Of a stretch of 42,775 bases of DNA, positions 20,655-30,601 are shown piece after piece; the first letter of the stretch is position 1, and every line of letters begins with the position of its first letter. The translations under genes were made by a program, and so were the position numbers. The DNA is from Legionellaceae bacterium (GTDB taxonomy: Bacteria > Pseudomonadota > Gammaproteobacteria > Legionellales > Legionellaceae). Below the pieces are notes generated by a model. It did no database searches, was not told the origin of the DNA, and worked only from the letters and a program-made list of their open reading frames with translations. The stretch covers positions 1-42,775 of the forward strand of contig CANJSM010000006.1 of the NCBI GenBank assembly GCA_947477015.1. The letters are read 5' to 3'.

Positions 20655-22093
20655 GCTATTGATCTCTCATTGTTTGCATCAAATTTATCGACTCGCATCA
20701 AATTGGTAGCCAACTGTCCGATACTACCTGCGCCTTGCATAAGAATCACATCGCCATCAACAACCAATTTATTTAAATGTTGATCCAGATTTTGTTCTGT
20801 TACTAAGGTCACATTTGAAGAATGTTTCTGGATTTCACGCGCTAACACCTCGCTGCTTACTCCAGGAATAGGTGTCTCCCCTGCAGAGTAAATATCCAGT
20901 AGCAGCAATTCATCAGACATTTTCAACACATCAACAAACTGAGAAAACAACGAGTCAGTACGCGTATAACGGTGAGGTTGGAATACGTGCACTAATCGTC
21001 GGTTTGGCCAAACCGCACGAAAGGCTTCCAGGGTTGCTTTAATTTCTCGTGGATGGTGCCCATAATCATCAACAACCAAGGCCGTGCCATTGGTAAAATG
21101 ACGCTCACCAAGCATTTGGAATCGTCGACCTACGCCCTGAAAATTGAGTAACCCTTTTACAATCGAGGCATCATCAACACCTACCTCAGTTGAGATTGCA
21201 ATAGCGGCTAATGCATTCAGGACATTATGTCGACCCGGCCACTTAAGTTGAATCGCCAATGGGGCATGCGGTGCAGGACGATGAACCGTAAACTCACTCA
21301 CCAATGCATTTTGGTTCCAGTTTTCTGCGCGGAAATTCGCGTCTTTATGAAAACCATACGTCATGGTTGGACGTTGAATTTCTGGCAAAATGCGACGAAT
21401 TTCTTCATCTTCGATGCACACCACGGCTAAACCGTAAAAAGGTAAATGGTGTAAAAACTCTACGAATGTATCACGCAACTTCCCAAAATCATTATCATAT
21501 GTCTCCATATGATCCGCGTCTATATTGGTAACTACCGCCATCATGGGTTTTAAAAATAGAAATGAAGCATCACTTTCATCCGCTTCTACGACTAAATATC
21601 CTGATTTACCTAGTTGCGCATTACTGCCACAGCTAGTTAACTTACCACCAATCACGAAACTTGGGTCTAAGCCACCTTCCTCAAGCAAACAACTCACAAG
21701 ACTTGTTGTTGTGGTTTTTCCATGCGTTCCAGCGATGGCAATTCCATAACGGAACCGCATCAATTCTGCCAACATAGCAGCACGAGGAAGCACTGGAATT
21801 CGTTGCGATCGAGCGGCAATCACTTCAGGATTTTCTTCATTAATAGCAGTTGAGCATACTACAACATCAGCACCATGAATATTGGCCATGTTATGCCCGA
21901 TGTGTATCTGGATCCCCAATGATTGAAGATGAGCAACGGCACGATTTTCAGCCAAATCAGAGCCCGTTATATGATAGCCCTCATTGTGCAGTACTTCAGC
22001 TATACCGCACATACCTGCGCCGCCAATACCCACAAAATGTATCTGTTCTACCCGCCCCATCCTTGGCGATAGAAAATGTCCTATGCCTTCCAC
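20651..22093 (-). CDS. murC: UDP-N-acetylmuramate--L-alanine ligase
   Basis: HFVGIGGAGMCGIAEVLHNEGY, AGTHGKTTTTSLV, VDDYGHHPREIKATL. Confidence 0.98.
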   Translation of the reverse strand: MEGIGHFLSPRMGRVEQIHFVGIGGAGMCGIAEVLHNEGYHITGSDLAENRAVAHLQSLGIQIHIGHNMANIHGADVVVCSTAINEENPEVIAARSQRIPVLPRAAMLAELMRFRYGIAIAGTHGKTTTTSLVSCLLEEGGLDPSFVIGGKLTSCGSNAQLGKSGYLVVEADESDASFLFLKPMMAVVTNIDADHMETYDNDFGKLRDTFVEFLHHLPFYGLAVVCIEDEEIRRILPEIQRPTMTYGFHKDANFRAENWNQNALVSEFTVHRPAPHAPLAIQLKWPGRHNVLNALAAIAISTEVGVDDASIVKGLLNFQGVGRRFQMLGERHFTNGTALVVDDYGHHPREIKATLEAFRAVWPNRRLVHVFQPHRYTRTDSLFSQFVDVLKMSDELLLLDIYSAGETPIPGVSSEVLAREIQKHSSNVTLVTEQNLDQHLNKLVVDGDVILMQGAGSIGQLATNLMRVDKFDANNERSIA

Positions 22094-22105
22094 AGAGATC
22101 CCCTT

Positions 22106-23290
22106 TTAAGAGGCCAACGGTCGCAATCCTAGCAACTGCCAGCGATTTTCATGATCGATTCGCAACAATAGTGCAATCACAATACAATTCACTACAAGAC
22201 TCGCTCCACCATAACTGAGCAAAGGCAATGTCAAACCCTTTGTCGGCAGTAAGCCGGAATTAACACCCATGTTAATAGCCGCTTGTAGTCCTAACCAAAA
22301 TGTCACACCATACGCTGTGTAAGCTGCGAACAATCGACCTTGTGAATAGGCACTAAACCCAATCATAAAGCCTCTCCATACCAGTATACTATATAAAATC
22401 AAAACGAGAAGAATCCCGGTTAATCCGAGCTCCTCTGCCAACACCGCAAAGAGAAAATCCGTATGCGCCTCAGGTAAATATAGTAACTTTTGAACGCCAC
22501 CTCCCAAGCCCACACCAAACCATCCGCCCCGACCAAATGCAATTAGCGACTGTGTTAATTGATAGCCACTATTAAACTGATCCGCCCAAGGATTCAAAAA
22601 CGCAGTTAAGCGCGCCATACGATACGGAGAAGACACGGCAAGAAAGGCCAAGGATAAACCAACCATCAGCATAAGCCCCAGATAATAACGTATTTTTACG
22701 CCCGTAAGAAACAGCATCGCCATGACCGTTCCTGATATTACAACGGTCGCTCCGAAATCTGGTTCCAACAACAGAAAAAAGGCAAAAATAGCCAAAATCA
22801 TCATGGGTTTTATAAAGCCCATGATGCTCTGGCCAACGCTTTGTTGTTGACGAACCAAATAGCCAGATAAGTACAGAATCATGGTTATTTTAGCCAATTC
22901 AGACACCTGAATGCCAATAGGCCCAATTGAAAGCCATCGTCGACTGCCATTAACTACACGACCAATTCCTGGAATAAGCACGACAATCAACAAAATGATG
23001 CAAATTAACAACAAAGGCACACTTATTTTTTCCCATGTTTGGCTATCGATACGCATCACCACAATGGCGACTAAAAACCCAAAGAAAAGATAACATGCTT
23101 GACGAATTAAAAAATGAAACGGTTGATGAAAGTATTTTGTCGATACCATGACAGAGCTAGAGGCTACCATCATCAACCCGATGATAATCAAACCAATTAC
23201 CGAAACTATCAACCAGCGGTCGTAAAGCGACATGGGTTTTTGTTGTGCTCTCATTCGAGAGTTGTGTTTCTTATGCTGTATTTTATTCAT
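22106..23290 (-). CDS. ftsW: Lipid II polymerase / cell division protein FtsW
   Basis: SEDS family protein: SVMVSTKYFHQPFHFLIRQ, FGRGGWFGVGLGGGVQKLLYLPEAHTDFLFAVLAEELG, GLTLPLLSYGGASL. Confidence 0.96.
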   Translation of the reverse strand: MNKIQHKKHNSRMRAQQKPMSLYDRWLIVSVIGLIIIGLMMVASSSVMVSTKYFHQPFHFLIRQACYLFFGFLVAIVVMRIDSQTWEKISVPLLLICIILLIVVLIPGIGRVVNGSRRWLSIGPIGIQVSELAKITMILYLSGYLVRQQQSVGQSIMGFIKPMMILAIFAFFLLLEPDFGATVVISGTVMAMLFLTGVKIRYYLGLMLMVGLSLAFLAVSSPYRMARLTAFLNPWADQFNSGYQLTQSLIAFGRGGWFGVGLGGGVQKLLYLPEAHTDFLFAVLAEELGLTGILLVLILYSILVWRGFMIGFSAYSQGRLFAAYTAYGVTFWLGLQAAINMGVNSGLLPTKGLTLPLLSYGGASLVVNCIVIALLLRIDHENRWQLLGLRPLAS

Positions 23291-24648
23291 AACGCATTAA
23301 CTACCGCGGTAAATACTTCACCACGATGATTAAAATCGCGGAACATATCCAGACTTGCGCAGGCCGGCGACAAGAGTACAACATCACCTGACAGAGCCTC
23401 TAACTTAGCCAATTGGATCGCCTCGTCCAATGAGCGCGCTCGAAGGGTATGTACAGCATTCACCAATGCCTGCTCCATCAAGTCTGCATCCTCACCTATC
23501 AACACCACTGAGCGTACAAAATTACTCATGGATGCGCGCAGCTCAGTAAAATCAGCCCCCTTCCCCTGTCCACCAGCTATCAATACAATCTTGCCCTCAA
23601 GGGACGCCCCTATTCCTGAGATGGCAGACAATGTCGCACCAATATTGGTGCCCTTCGAATCATTAATCCAGTCAATTCCATCCAATGTTCTCACCCATTG
23701 ACTACGATGTGGCAGCCCCGAAAAGCGCTGCAAGACCTCAATCATGTGAGGGAAATCAATCCCTGCGGCATGCGCTAGAGCACAGGCCGCAAGCGCGTTA
23801 GCCCAGTTATGCTGCCCTTTTATTTTCAACTCATTGACCGACATCAATTTTTTCTGGCCATAAGCAAGATAATTGATATTATTTTCAGCAATGATTCCCC
23901 ATTCAAATGACTCATTTTGAACTTGCGTTGGGGCATTCAATCCGAAACTACAAATGCGCGCATGAGCAGTTTTATCTGCAGGAATAGTTAAGCTGTCTTC
24001 ACGGTTATACAATAAAAATTTAGCTTGATGATAGACACGCTGTTTTGCCTGAACATAAGCGGCCAAACTATGATGTCGGTCCAGATGGTCTGGCGATACA
24101 TTCAATATGGTTGCAGCAACAGGAGCTATCGAATGAGTTAAATCCAACTGAAAGCTGGATAACTCCAAAACCCAGAGATCGTAATGTTTGTTTTCATCCA
24201 ACAAGTCTAAAACAGGCGCCCCAATATTGCCGGCTACAGCTACTGACAAACCTGCTGCAACCGCCATATCCCCTACTAATGTAGTGACAGTGGATTTGCC
24301 ATTGGTTCCTGTGATGGCAACCATGGGCGCTTGAACTTCACGAACAAGGCACTCAATATCGCCAATAATTGGGATCCCCATCGATGCCGCATGCTGGACA
24401 ACGGGATGATCGAGCGCAACGCCTGGGCTACTAATAATTTCAATAATTTGTGAATATAGTTCAGCAGGAAATTCAGCTAAGAACACTTGCGCGTTAGGAA
24501 ACTCATCTGTAAATTCTTTTAAACCAGAGGGAGATGATCGGGTATCAAATACGAGAAATGGTTTATTTTGTCGCGTTAGATACCGAGCAATTGAATGGCC
24601 TGTTTTCCCTAACCCCAAGATTAAATAAGACAATCCGTGCATAATCAT
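23287..24648 (-). CDS. murD: UDP-N-acetylmuramoylalanine--D-glutamate ligase
   Basis: GLGKTGHSIARYL, ITGTNGKSTVTTLV, SPDHLDRH, LSPACASLDMFRDFNHRGEVF. Confidence 0.97.
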   Translation of the reverse strand: MIMHGLSYLILGLGKTGHSIARYLTRQNKPFLVFDTRSSPSGLKEFTDEFPNAQVFLAEFPAELYSQIIEIISSPGVALDHPVVQHAASMGIPIIGDIECLVREVQAPMVAITGTNGKSTVTTLVGDMAVAAGLSVAVAGNIGAPVLDLLDENKHYDLWVLELSSFQLDLTHSIAPVAATILNVSPDHLDRHHSLAAYVQAKQRVYHQAKFLLYNREDSLTIPADKTAHARICSFGLNAPTQVQNESFEWGIIAENNINYLAYGQKKLMSVNELKIKGQHNWANALAACALAHAAGIDFPHMIEVLQRFSGLPHRSQWVRTLDGIDWINDSKGTNIGATLSAISGIGASLEGKIVLIAGGQGKGADFTELRASMSNFVRSVVLIGEDADLMEQALVNAVHTLRARSLDEAIQLAKLEALSGDVVLLSPACASLDMFRDFNHRGEVFTAVVNAL

Positions 24649-24655
24649 ACCGTCC

Positions 24656-25741
24656 TTAACGAAGCTTTAGCGTTGCCAAACCACATAAAACAAAGACGAC
24701 TGTAATGATCCAAAATCGCACAATCACTTTAGGCTCAGACCATCCTTTCAATTCAAAGTGATGGTGCAAGGGTGCCATGCGAAACAACCTTTTTCCACCA
24801 GAATACTTAAAGTAACCCACCTGTAAAATAACGGATATGGTTTCTATGACAAAAAGGCCACCCATTATTAATAACACTAATTCTTGTCGGACCACAATAG
24901 CCACAGTACCCAAGGCGGCACCTAAAGCCAACGATCCAACATCGCCCATAAAAATTTGAGCGGGATAACTATTATACCAAAGAAAGCCAAGACCGGCGCC
25001 AAGAATGGATGAGCAGAAAATCGTTAACTCTCCTGTGTTAGGCACAAAAGGTATGGATAAGTAATGTGCGTAAATGGCGTTGCTAGATACGTACGCGAAT
25101 ACACCGAGTGCTCCCGCCACCATGACAATTGGCATAATAGCCAAGCCATCTAGTCCATCGGTCAAATTGACGGCATTACTGCTGCCGACAATGACAAAAA
25201 AAGCTAAAATGGGGAACAACGGACCCAAGTTTATCAGACAGGTTTTGAAAAAAGGCACCGTTAATTGTGTGTGTATTGGCATGTTAGCATTAGTGTATAG
25301 ATAGACCACGGCAACAATGGCGATGAGGGACTGCCAAAATAATTTCCATCGTCCAGGCAAACCTTTGCTATTTTTTAATACTAGTTTACGATAATCATCC
25401 ACCCAGCCAATCAGCCCATATCCCACAGTGACTAAAAGAACCAACCATAAGCTGGTTTGGCGCAAATCACACCAAAGTAGACAGCTCACTGTAACCGCGA
25501 GCAAAATTAAAACACCGCCCATGGTAGGCGTCCCAGCTTTTGATAGATGAGTCTTAGGGCCATCATCCCGAACCATTTGACCAATTTGTAATCTTTGCAA
25601 CCACCTAATCATCGGGGGACCACAAAAGAGCCCTACCATCAAAGCAGTCAAGGCCGCCAGTATCGATCGAAATGTCAAATATTGAAACACCCGAAAGGCA
25701 TGGTGTTCGCCTTGTAGCAATTGCGTTATCCAGTAAAGCAT
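24656..25741 (-). CDS. mraY: Phospho-N-acetylmuramoyl-pentapeptide-transferase
   Basis: [59 protein letters not shown]. Confidence 0.98.
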   Translation of the reverse strand: MLYWITQLLQGEHHAFRVFQYLTFRSILAALTALMVGLFCGPPMIRWLQRLQIGQMVRDDGPKTHLSKAGTPTMGGVLILLAVTVSCLLWCDLRQTSLWLVLLVTVGYGLIGWVDDYRKLVLKNSKGLPGRWKLFWQSLIAIVAVVYLYTNANMPIHTQLTVPFFKTCLINLGPLFPILAFFVIVGSSNAVNLTDGLDGLAIMPIVMVAGALGVFAYVSSNAIYAHYLSIPFVPNTGELTIFCSSILGAGLGFLWYNSYPAQIFMGDVGSLALGAALGTVAIVVRQELVLLIMGGLFVIETISVILQVGYFKYSGGKRLFRMAPLHHHFELKGWSEPKVIVRFWIITVVFVLCGLATLKLR

Positions 25742-25853
25742 AGTGTATTTACCTGATTGAGAGTGAAAAATGTGTTTGGATCTCGAGTTTTTTTAGGGTG
25801 TTTAACATTAAGGATGTTAACTTAAACCCCTTGTTAATTCAATAAAACACAAC

Positions 25854-27182
25854 TCAATCAATTAGCTGTTGCACAATACTTTCCATCGCACTGGATCGCG
25901 ACCCCTTCACTAGAACTGTGGTTTGGGAATTCAGTTGCTTTAATAGATCCTGCGCAAGTGCTTCTTGAGTAGCAAAATGGCGCGCGTTCTCACCAAATGC
26001 GATAGTTGCGTTTTGGCTATGCAAGCCATAGGTCATCAAAGCATCAACTCCTTTCTCACGTGCGGAAACACCCACCTCATGGTGATGTTGCTCACTCCAA
26101 GCGCCTAATTCTCCCATATCACCAAACACGAGAATACGCATGCCTTGACGAGCAGACAAAACATCAATGGCTGTTAATACCGATCGAAGATTAGCATTAT
26201 AAGTATCATCAATGATGACGGAATTATTTTTACCCGGCAAAAAGGTCATGCGACCGGCGACGCCAGTAAATTTCGATAACCCAGAAACAATCTCGGGCAG
26301 TTTTATTCCCAGAGCATGAGTGCAGGCTGCTGCTGCCAGCGCATTGCTGACGTTATGCACTCCGGGAACATTCAATTGAATAGACGACTCCCCTTGTGGG
26401 GTAACGAGCATAAATTGAGCGCAACCTTGCTCATCGAATAGAATATTTTTCGCATGAATAACTGCAGGCGTTTTGGTGGAAAAGCGTATGATTTGTTTAT
26501 TCGCAAGGATTGTATCCCAAAAATGTGCGTATGCATCATCATCGTTAATGACTGCCACACCATTTGTTGCAAGTCCTTGATGAATTTCTCCCTTCGCACG
26601 AGCTACACCATCGATTGATCCAAATCCCTCAATATGAGCTGGCGCAATATTATTGATGTAGGTGACTTGGGGCTTCACAACGGCAACGGTGTGGGCAATT
26701 TCACCACTATGATTGGCGCCTAATTCAAACACCGCGTAACGATGTGTGGGTTGCAACTGTAAAACACTTAAAGGTACGCCTATATGATTATTGAGATTGC
26801 CTGGTGTTGAAAAAGCGGGCGGTGGTAAAATGCGAGCGATCATTTCTTTAACCGTCGTTTTTCCGTTGCTACCGGTCAATGCAATAGAAATACAATCCAT
26901 TTGCTCACGGTAATAAGATGCAATGTGTGTTAACGCTTGCAAAGCATCGGGTACAAGCAATTGCGCAATGGTGACTCCGGGTGTAATTCGAGTACACACA
27001 ACAGCGACAGCTCCTTGCTGTTCTGCACTGAGAATGAATTCATGGCCATCAAACCGATCACCTTCAATCGCTACAAACAGATTTCCAGGCTTTACTTTAC
27101 GACTATCAATGCATACCCCTGATAGCAAAGCATCGTTGTTACATGTCGTATTAAGTAGGGCCGCTATTTCAAATAAATTCAT
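25854..27182 (-). CDS. murF: UDP-N-acetylmuramoyl-tripeptide--D-alanyl-D-alanine ligase
   Basis: GVCIDSRKVKPGNLFVAIEG, LTGSNGKTTVKEMI, FELGANHSGEIAHT, IDDTYNANLRSV. Confidence 0.96.
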   Translation of the reverse strand: MNLFEIAALLNTTCNNDALLSGVCIDSRKVKPGNLFVAIEGDRFDGHEFILSAEQQGAVAVVCTRITPGVTIAQLLVPDALQALTHIASYYREQMDCISIALTGSNGKTTVKEMIARILPPPAFSTPGNLNNHIGVPLSVLQLQPTHRYAVFELGANHSGEIAHTVAVVKPQVTYINNIAPAHIEGFGSIDGVARAKGEIHQGLATNGVAVINDDDAYAHFWDTILANKQIIRFSTKTPAVIHAKNILFDEQGCAQFMLVTPQGESSIQLNVPGVHNVSNALAAAACTHALGIKLPEIVSGLSKFTGVAGRMTFLPGKNNSVIIDDTYNANLRSVLTAIDVLSARQGMRILVFGDMGELGAWSEQHHHEVGVSAREKGVDALMTYGLHSQNATIAFGENARHFATQEALAQDLLKQLNSQTTVLVKGSRSSAMESIVQQLID

Positions 27183-27224
27183 GTTAGTTGTCTCTAGGAG
27201 TTTGGTATTGAATTTACCCGCTTA

Positions 27225-27971
27225 TCAAGCCATCTCTACTTGTTCGCTCACATCATTAATATTTAGTGTTTGATAATAGCGCTTCAGACTGATGTCGGTT
27301 AACGGCTTGCGTTGATCATCTAATAAATGCGTATCTAATCCATCACTAAGTAGTTTTGCGGTATCTAACATGACTTCAAAGCGTTCTAAATCAATTGCGG
27401 GATGTCCTGATGCTTGCATGAACAAACATAAACCGCGCACACTAAACGCACCAATGTTTTGCAAATCAAACACGCCCGTGGATGTTGCTGCTGCTAAACT
27501 ACATAATACAGGGCCTTGTCCGTTTGAGCCTTGATGACGATGAAACAATTGACCCTCACCAAATCTCAATCCAGCGGCCAATAAGGTTTGCAATAATTCA
27601 TACCCTGCCAACTGACGATTTTCTTTTGCCAACAAAAAAATCATCACTGGCGAAGATGTTTTGCTAGCCAATTTAGGTTTGGAACTTTCTTGTGCAGGTT
27701 CGGACATTATGATCTGGGGGCGAGCTTCGGGTTGCTTAGGCGATGTGAAGCTAGGGGAATGATCCAATATCTCAGGATTAATTTTTCGTACGGAGATAAT
27801 ATCGTCCGGCTGTTCTTTTTCAGGTGTTACAACGGAAGGACGTTGGGGAATCACCGGCGTATTACTTTGTCTACGCTCTTTTATCATTCGCGCTATTGCT
27901 ACAACAACGCCAACAAGCAACAAAACGTTAAGTATCAAGCTCCAGTTTGCTCGCATATTTTTTACTCCCAC
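27225..27971 (-). CDS. zipA: Cell division protein ZipA
   Basis: N-terminal TM anchor, P/E/Q-rich linker and C-terminal FtsZ-binding domain (GYELLQTLLAAGLRFGEGQLFHRHQ...GVFDLQNIGAFSVRGLCLFMQ...DTHLLDDQRKPLT). Confidence 0.85.
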   Translation of the reverse strand: MGVKNMRANWSLILNVLLLVGVVVAIARMIKERRQSNTPVIPQRPSVVTPEKEQPDDIISVRKINPEILDHSPSFTSPKQPEARPQIIMSEPAQESSKPKLASKTSSPVMIFLLAKENRQLAGYELLQTLLAAGLRFGEGQLFHRHQGSNGQGPVLCSLAAATSTGVFDLQNIGAFSVRGLCLFMQASGHPAIDLERFEVMLDTAKLLSDGLDTHLLDDQRKPLTDISLKRYYQTLNINDVSEQVEMA

Positions 27972-28082
27972 GCAAAAATTGAAAGGGTTTTAATCACTAT
28001 ATTGATATTAGACTTTATTGTGCGGAATAATGCCAGAAAAACTTTACTTGTCAGATAGAATATCTTTGATGGGTAGTTAACT

Positions 28083-28195
28083 ATGCTCGACTGTTTTTGA
28101 TTGTAGGTTGGGCCTTGGCCCAACAGGGTGTGGCACGAATGAAGAACTTGTTGGGCCAAGGCCCAACCTACATGTTACTCAAAAAGTCGAGCATT
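28083..28195. repeat. BIME-like head-to-head pair of the GTTGGGCC REP element forming a ~113-bp imperfect inverted repeat
   Basis: atgctcgact...gTAGGTTGGGCCTTGGCCCAACA (28103-28125) opposed to TTGTTGGGCCAAGGCCCAACCTAC (28148-28171) ...agtcgagcat. Just 3' of the desaturase gene. Confidence 0.85.
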
Positions 28196-28211
28196 GCGTT
28201 ATCTATGTTGA

Positions 28212-29393
28212 TTACACGGCTTTAGGAACATAGCCTTTCAGCTGTTGAGCAAATTGATGCAGCACGTCAAGACCTGATTCTTCAGCTTGTTTGCACCATT
28301 GTTGCAACGCTTCAACCAGTTCTTTTTGTGATGTCGCTGTTTTCAACCACACATTTTGTAATGACTGGCGATAATTATAAACAATTCTTAATTGTTCAAA
28401 TCGTTCCAGTAACACCTGTAAATGCGTTTTGGCACGAGGAGACAGTAACACTTCTTGGCGTCGTAACAAAACACCTGCACGTTGAAACAATTTTTTATCT
28501 CGTTTGCTTTCAATATGACTGTGCTTAACGTGTTGCAATATCGGGCATACAACGCGTTTGTAATAATCTGACATCACTTGAAACCGGTTGCCAACAACCG
28601 CTTTCACTGTGTCTAAATCAACATGTAACTTGCCTTCTTCTCGAGCTAATTGAGGGGGTAATTTTTTAACTTTCGCTAAACCAAGAAACGATAGGCAACG
28701 AATGTACATCCAACCAATATCAAACTCCCATGGTTTAACCGAGAATTTAGCAGACGATGCAAACGTGTGGTGGTTATTGTGCAACTCTTCTCCGCCAATC
28801 CAAAATCCCCAAGGAATAAGATTGGTTGCAGCATCCGCACATTCGAAATTACGATAGCCCCAATAATGGCCAAATCCGTTGACAACACCAGCCGCCCAAA
28901 CGGGGATCCACATCATTTGAATGGCCCAAATAGACACGCCAGGAATTCCAAATAAGAGAATGTTCACCAACAACATGATCCGAACACCCAATCCTGAATG
29001 ACGCGAATAAATATTGCGCTCCATCCAATCATCAGGCGTACCATGAGAGTACTTTTCAACCAAGTCACGGTCTTTGCTGGCTTTTGAATACAATTCTCGG
29101 CCTTCCCAAAATACTTTTTTGATCCCGAACACTACAGGACTATGCGGATCGCCTTCGACATCGCTACTTGCATGATGTTTACGATGAATCGCAACCCATT
29201 CGGCGGTGACCATGCCAGTGGTCATCCAAAGCCAGAAACGGAAAAAATGACTGATAATAGGATGCAATGTCAACGCACGATGCGTTTGGTGACGATGCAG
29301 GTAGATCGTGACTGCAGCAATAGTGATTTGTGTCATGACAACCGTTGCCAACACATACCCCCAGAAAGACAAGTTCAATACACCGAAAATCAT
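28212..29393 (-). CDS. Fatty acid (acyl-CoA delta-9) desaturase
   Basis: Histidine boxes HRHQTHRA, HRKHHASSD, GEELHNNHH; membrane-spanning segments. Confidence 0.95.
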   Translation of the reverse strand: MIFGVLNLSFWGYVLATVVMTQITIAAVTIYLHRHQTHRALTLHPIISHFFRFWLWMTTGMVTAEWVAIHRKHHASSDVEGDPHSPVVFGIKKVFWEGRELYSKASKDRDLVEKYSHGTPDDWMERNIYSRHSGLGVRIMLLVNILLFGIPGVSIWAIQMMWIPVWAAGVVNGFGHYWGYRNFECADAATNLIPWGFWIGGEELHNNHHTFASSAKFSVKPWEFDIGWMYIRCLSFLGLAKVKKLPPQLAREEGKLHVDLDTVKAVVGNRFQVMSDYYKRVVCPILQHVKHSHIESKRDKKLFQRAGVLLRRQEVLLSPRAKTHLQVLLERFEQLRIVYNYRQSLQNVWLKTATSQKELVEALQQWCKQAEESGLDVLHQFAQQLKGYVPKAV

Positions 29394-29536
29394 GGCTTAC
29401 CTCACAATAATGATAAAACAACAATCAAACAAAACACCCATTAAAGCCTAAAACCAAACAATTCTACACTTAAATTAGACAACAAGTTAAGCATCATATC
29501 ACATTTTGAACAATTAGTCTTGCAGCAATCCTGATT

Positions 29537-29821
29537 ATGGCGGATAATTTGCTTAAAATCATCACAAGGCTTCATATGAATGATAAATTACAGCGTATCT
29601 TCGGGCAAGCACTCAATACCCTTGGACCGTTTATTTTACTAGGAATCGTCATTGCGTGCGTGATCGGATTATTTATTCTCTCATACTATGTATTCTTGTG
29701 GGGGATGATTATTGGCTGCATTCTTTGGGTGTTTAATCTCATCAAACGCTCTTTATCTACAAACAATACAACTGAAAAAAAAACCGAAGGACGGATTATC
29801 GATCATGACAAAAACCAATAA
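29537..29821 (+). CDS. Small membrane protein (94 aa), hypothetical
   Basis: Two adjacent hydrophobic segments; end overlaps the plsC start (ATG at 29805), suggesting translational coupling. Confidence 0.6.
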   Translation: MADNLLKIITRLHMNDKLQRIFGQALNTLGPFILLGIVIACVIGLFILSYYVFLWGMIIGCILWVFNLIKRSLSTNNTTEKKTEGRIIDHDKNQ

Positions 29822-30557
29822 AGTAAAAGCCGGTAAACTACGGACGCTGTGGATCATTGTGATGTCGTGCTTGTATACGGCCAATACCTGCGGTCAAGCC
29901 GCAATCAGAGGACTGTTTGGTATCATCAACCGGCCATGGTGTGATCATGCTCTTCGTCTTTATGTGAAGCGCGTTCTAAAATTAGTGGGCGTGACCTGCA
30001 AGGTGGTCAACCCTGACAATGTTCAACCCATCCCAGGGCAGCCGACGATTGTGATGTGTAACCACAGCAGCTTATATGACATCCCTCTTAGCTTAGTAGC
30101 ATTTCCTAACCATTCACTCCGTATGTTGGCTAAAAAAGAGCTAGGCAAAATACCCATCATGGGTCAAGGAATGGCTGCCGCTGAATTCCCACTGATTGAT
30201 CGTCAAAACAGGGCGCAAGCCACAAAAGATTTAGAGTACGCCAAACAATTACTCATCAGTGGCATTCTGATGTGGATAGCGCCAGAGGGTACACGTTCTG
30301 AATCAGGTCGATTAGCCCCCTTTAAAAAAGGTGGATTCATCACAGCAATCCAAGCCGGTGCAGTCATCATTCCCATGGGGATTCGCGGTGCAAACGCTAT
30401 TTTGCCTGCACGAACCCATCAATTTAACTTGAATGAATCAGTTGAAGTGCATATTGGCAAACCAGTTGATGCGTCAAAATTTACCTTGGAGAATAAGGAA
30501 GAGCTGATTGATTTGGTGTTCCAAGAGATGAAGCAGTTGGTTGGAGAAAGCTTGTAA
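29805..30557 (+). CDS. plsC: 1-acyl-sn-glycerol-3-phosphate acyltransferase (PlsC family)
   Basis: MCNHSSLYDIPL (NHxxxxD), FPLIDRQNRAQA, IAPEGTRSESGRLAPFKKGGF. The track start at 29712 is probably too early; MTKTNK at 29805 is the likelier start. Confidence 0.9.
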   Translation: MTKTNKVKAGKLRTLWIIVMSCLYTANTCGQAAIRGLFGIINRPWCDHALRLYVKRVLKLVGVTCKVVNPDNVQPIPGQPTIVMCNHSSLYDIPLSLVAFPNHSLRMLAKKELGKIPIMGQGMAAAEFPLIDRQNRAQATKDLEYAKQLLISGILMWIAPEGTRSESGRLAPFKKGGFITAIQAGAVIIPMGIRGANAILPARTHQFNLNESVEVHIGKPVDASKFTLENKEELIDLVFQEMKQLVGESL

Positions 30558-30601
30558 CTCGATGCCTGTAAAATCTCCAACCAACTACTTAAGCCAGTCA
30601 A

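Noticed and set aside
29770-29810. Second A9 run in the 94-aa ORF just before plsC, which could also suggest slippage fusing the small membrane protein to PlsC
   Set aside because: Fusion would need a +1/-2 shift; PlsC has its own plausible ATG (29805) overlapping the upstream stop, so ordinary translational coupling suffices.
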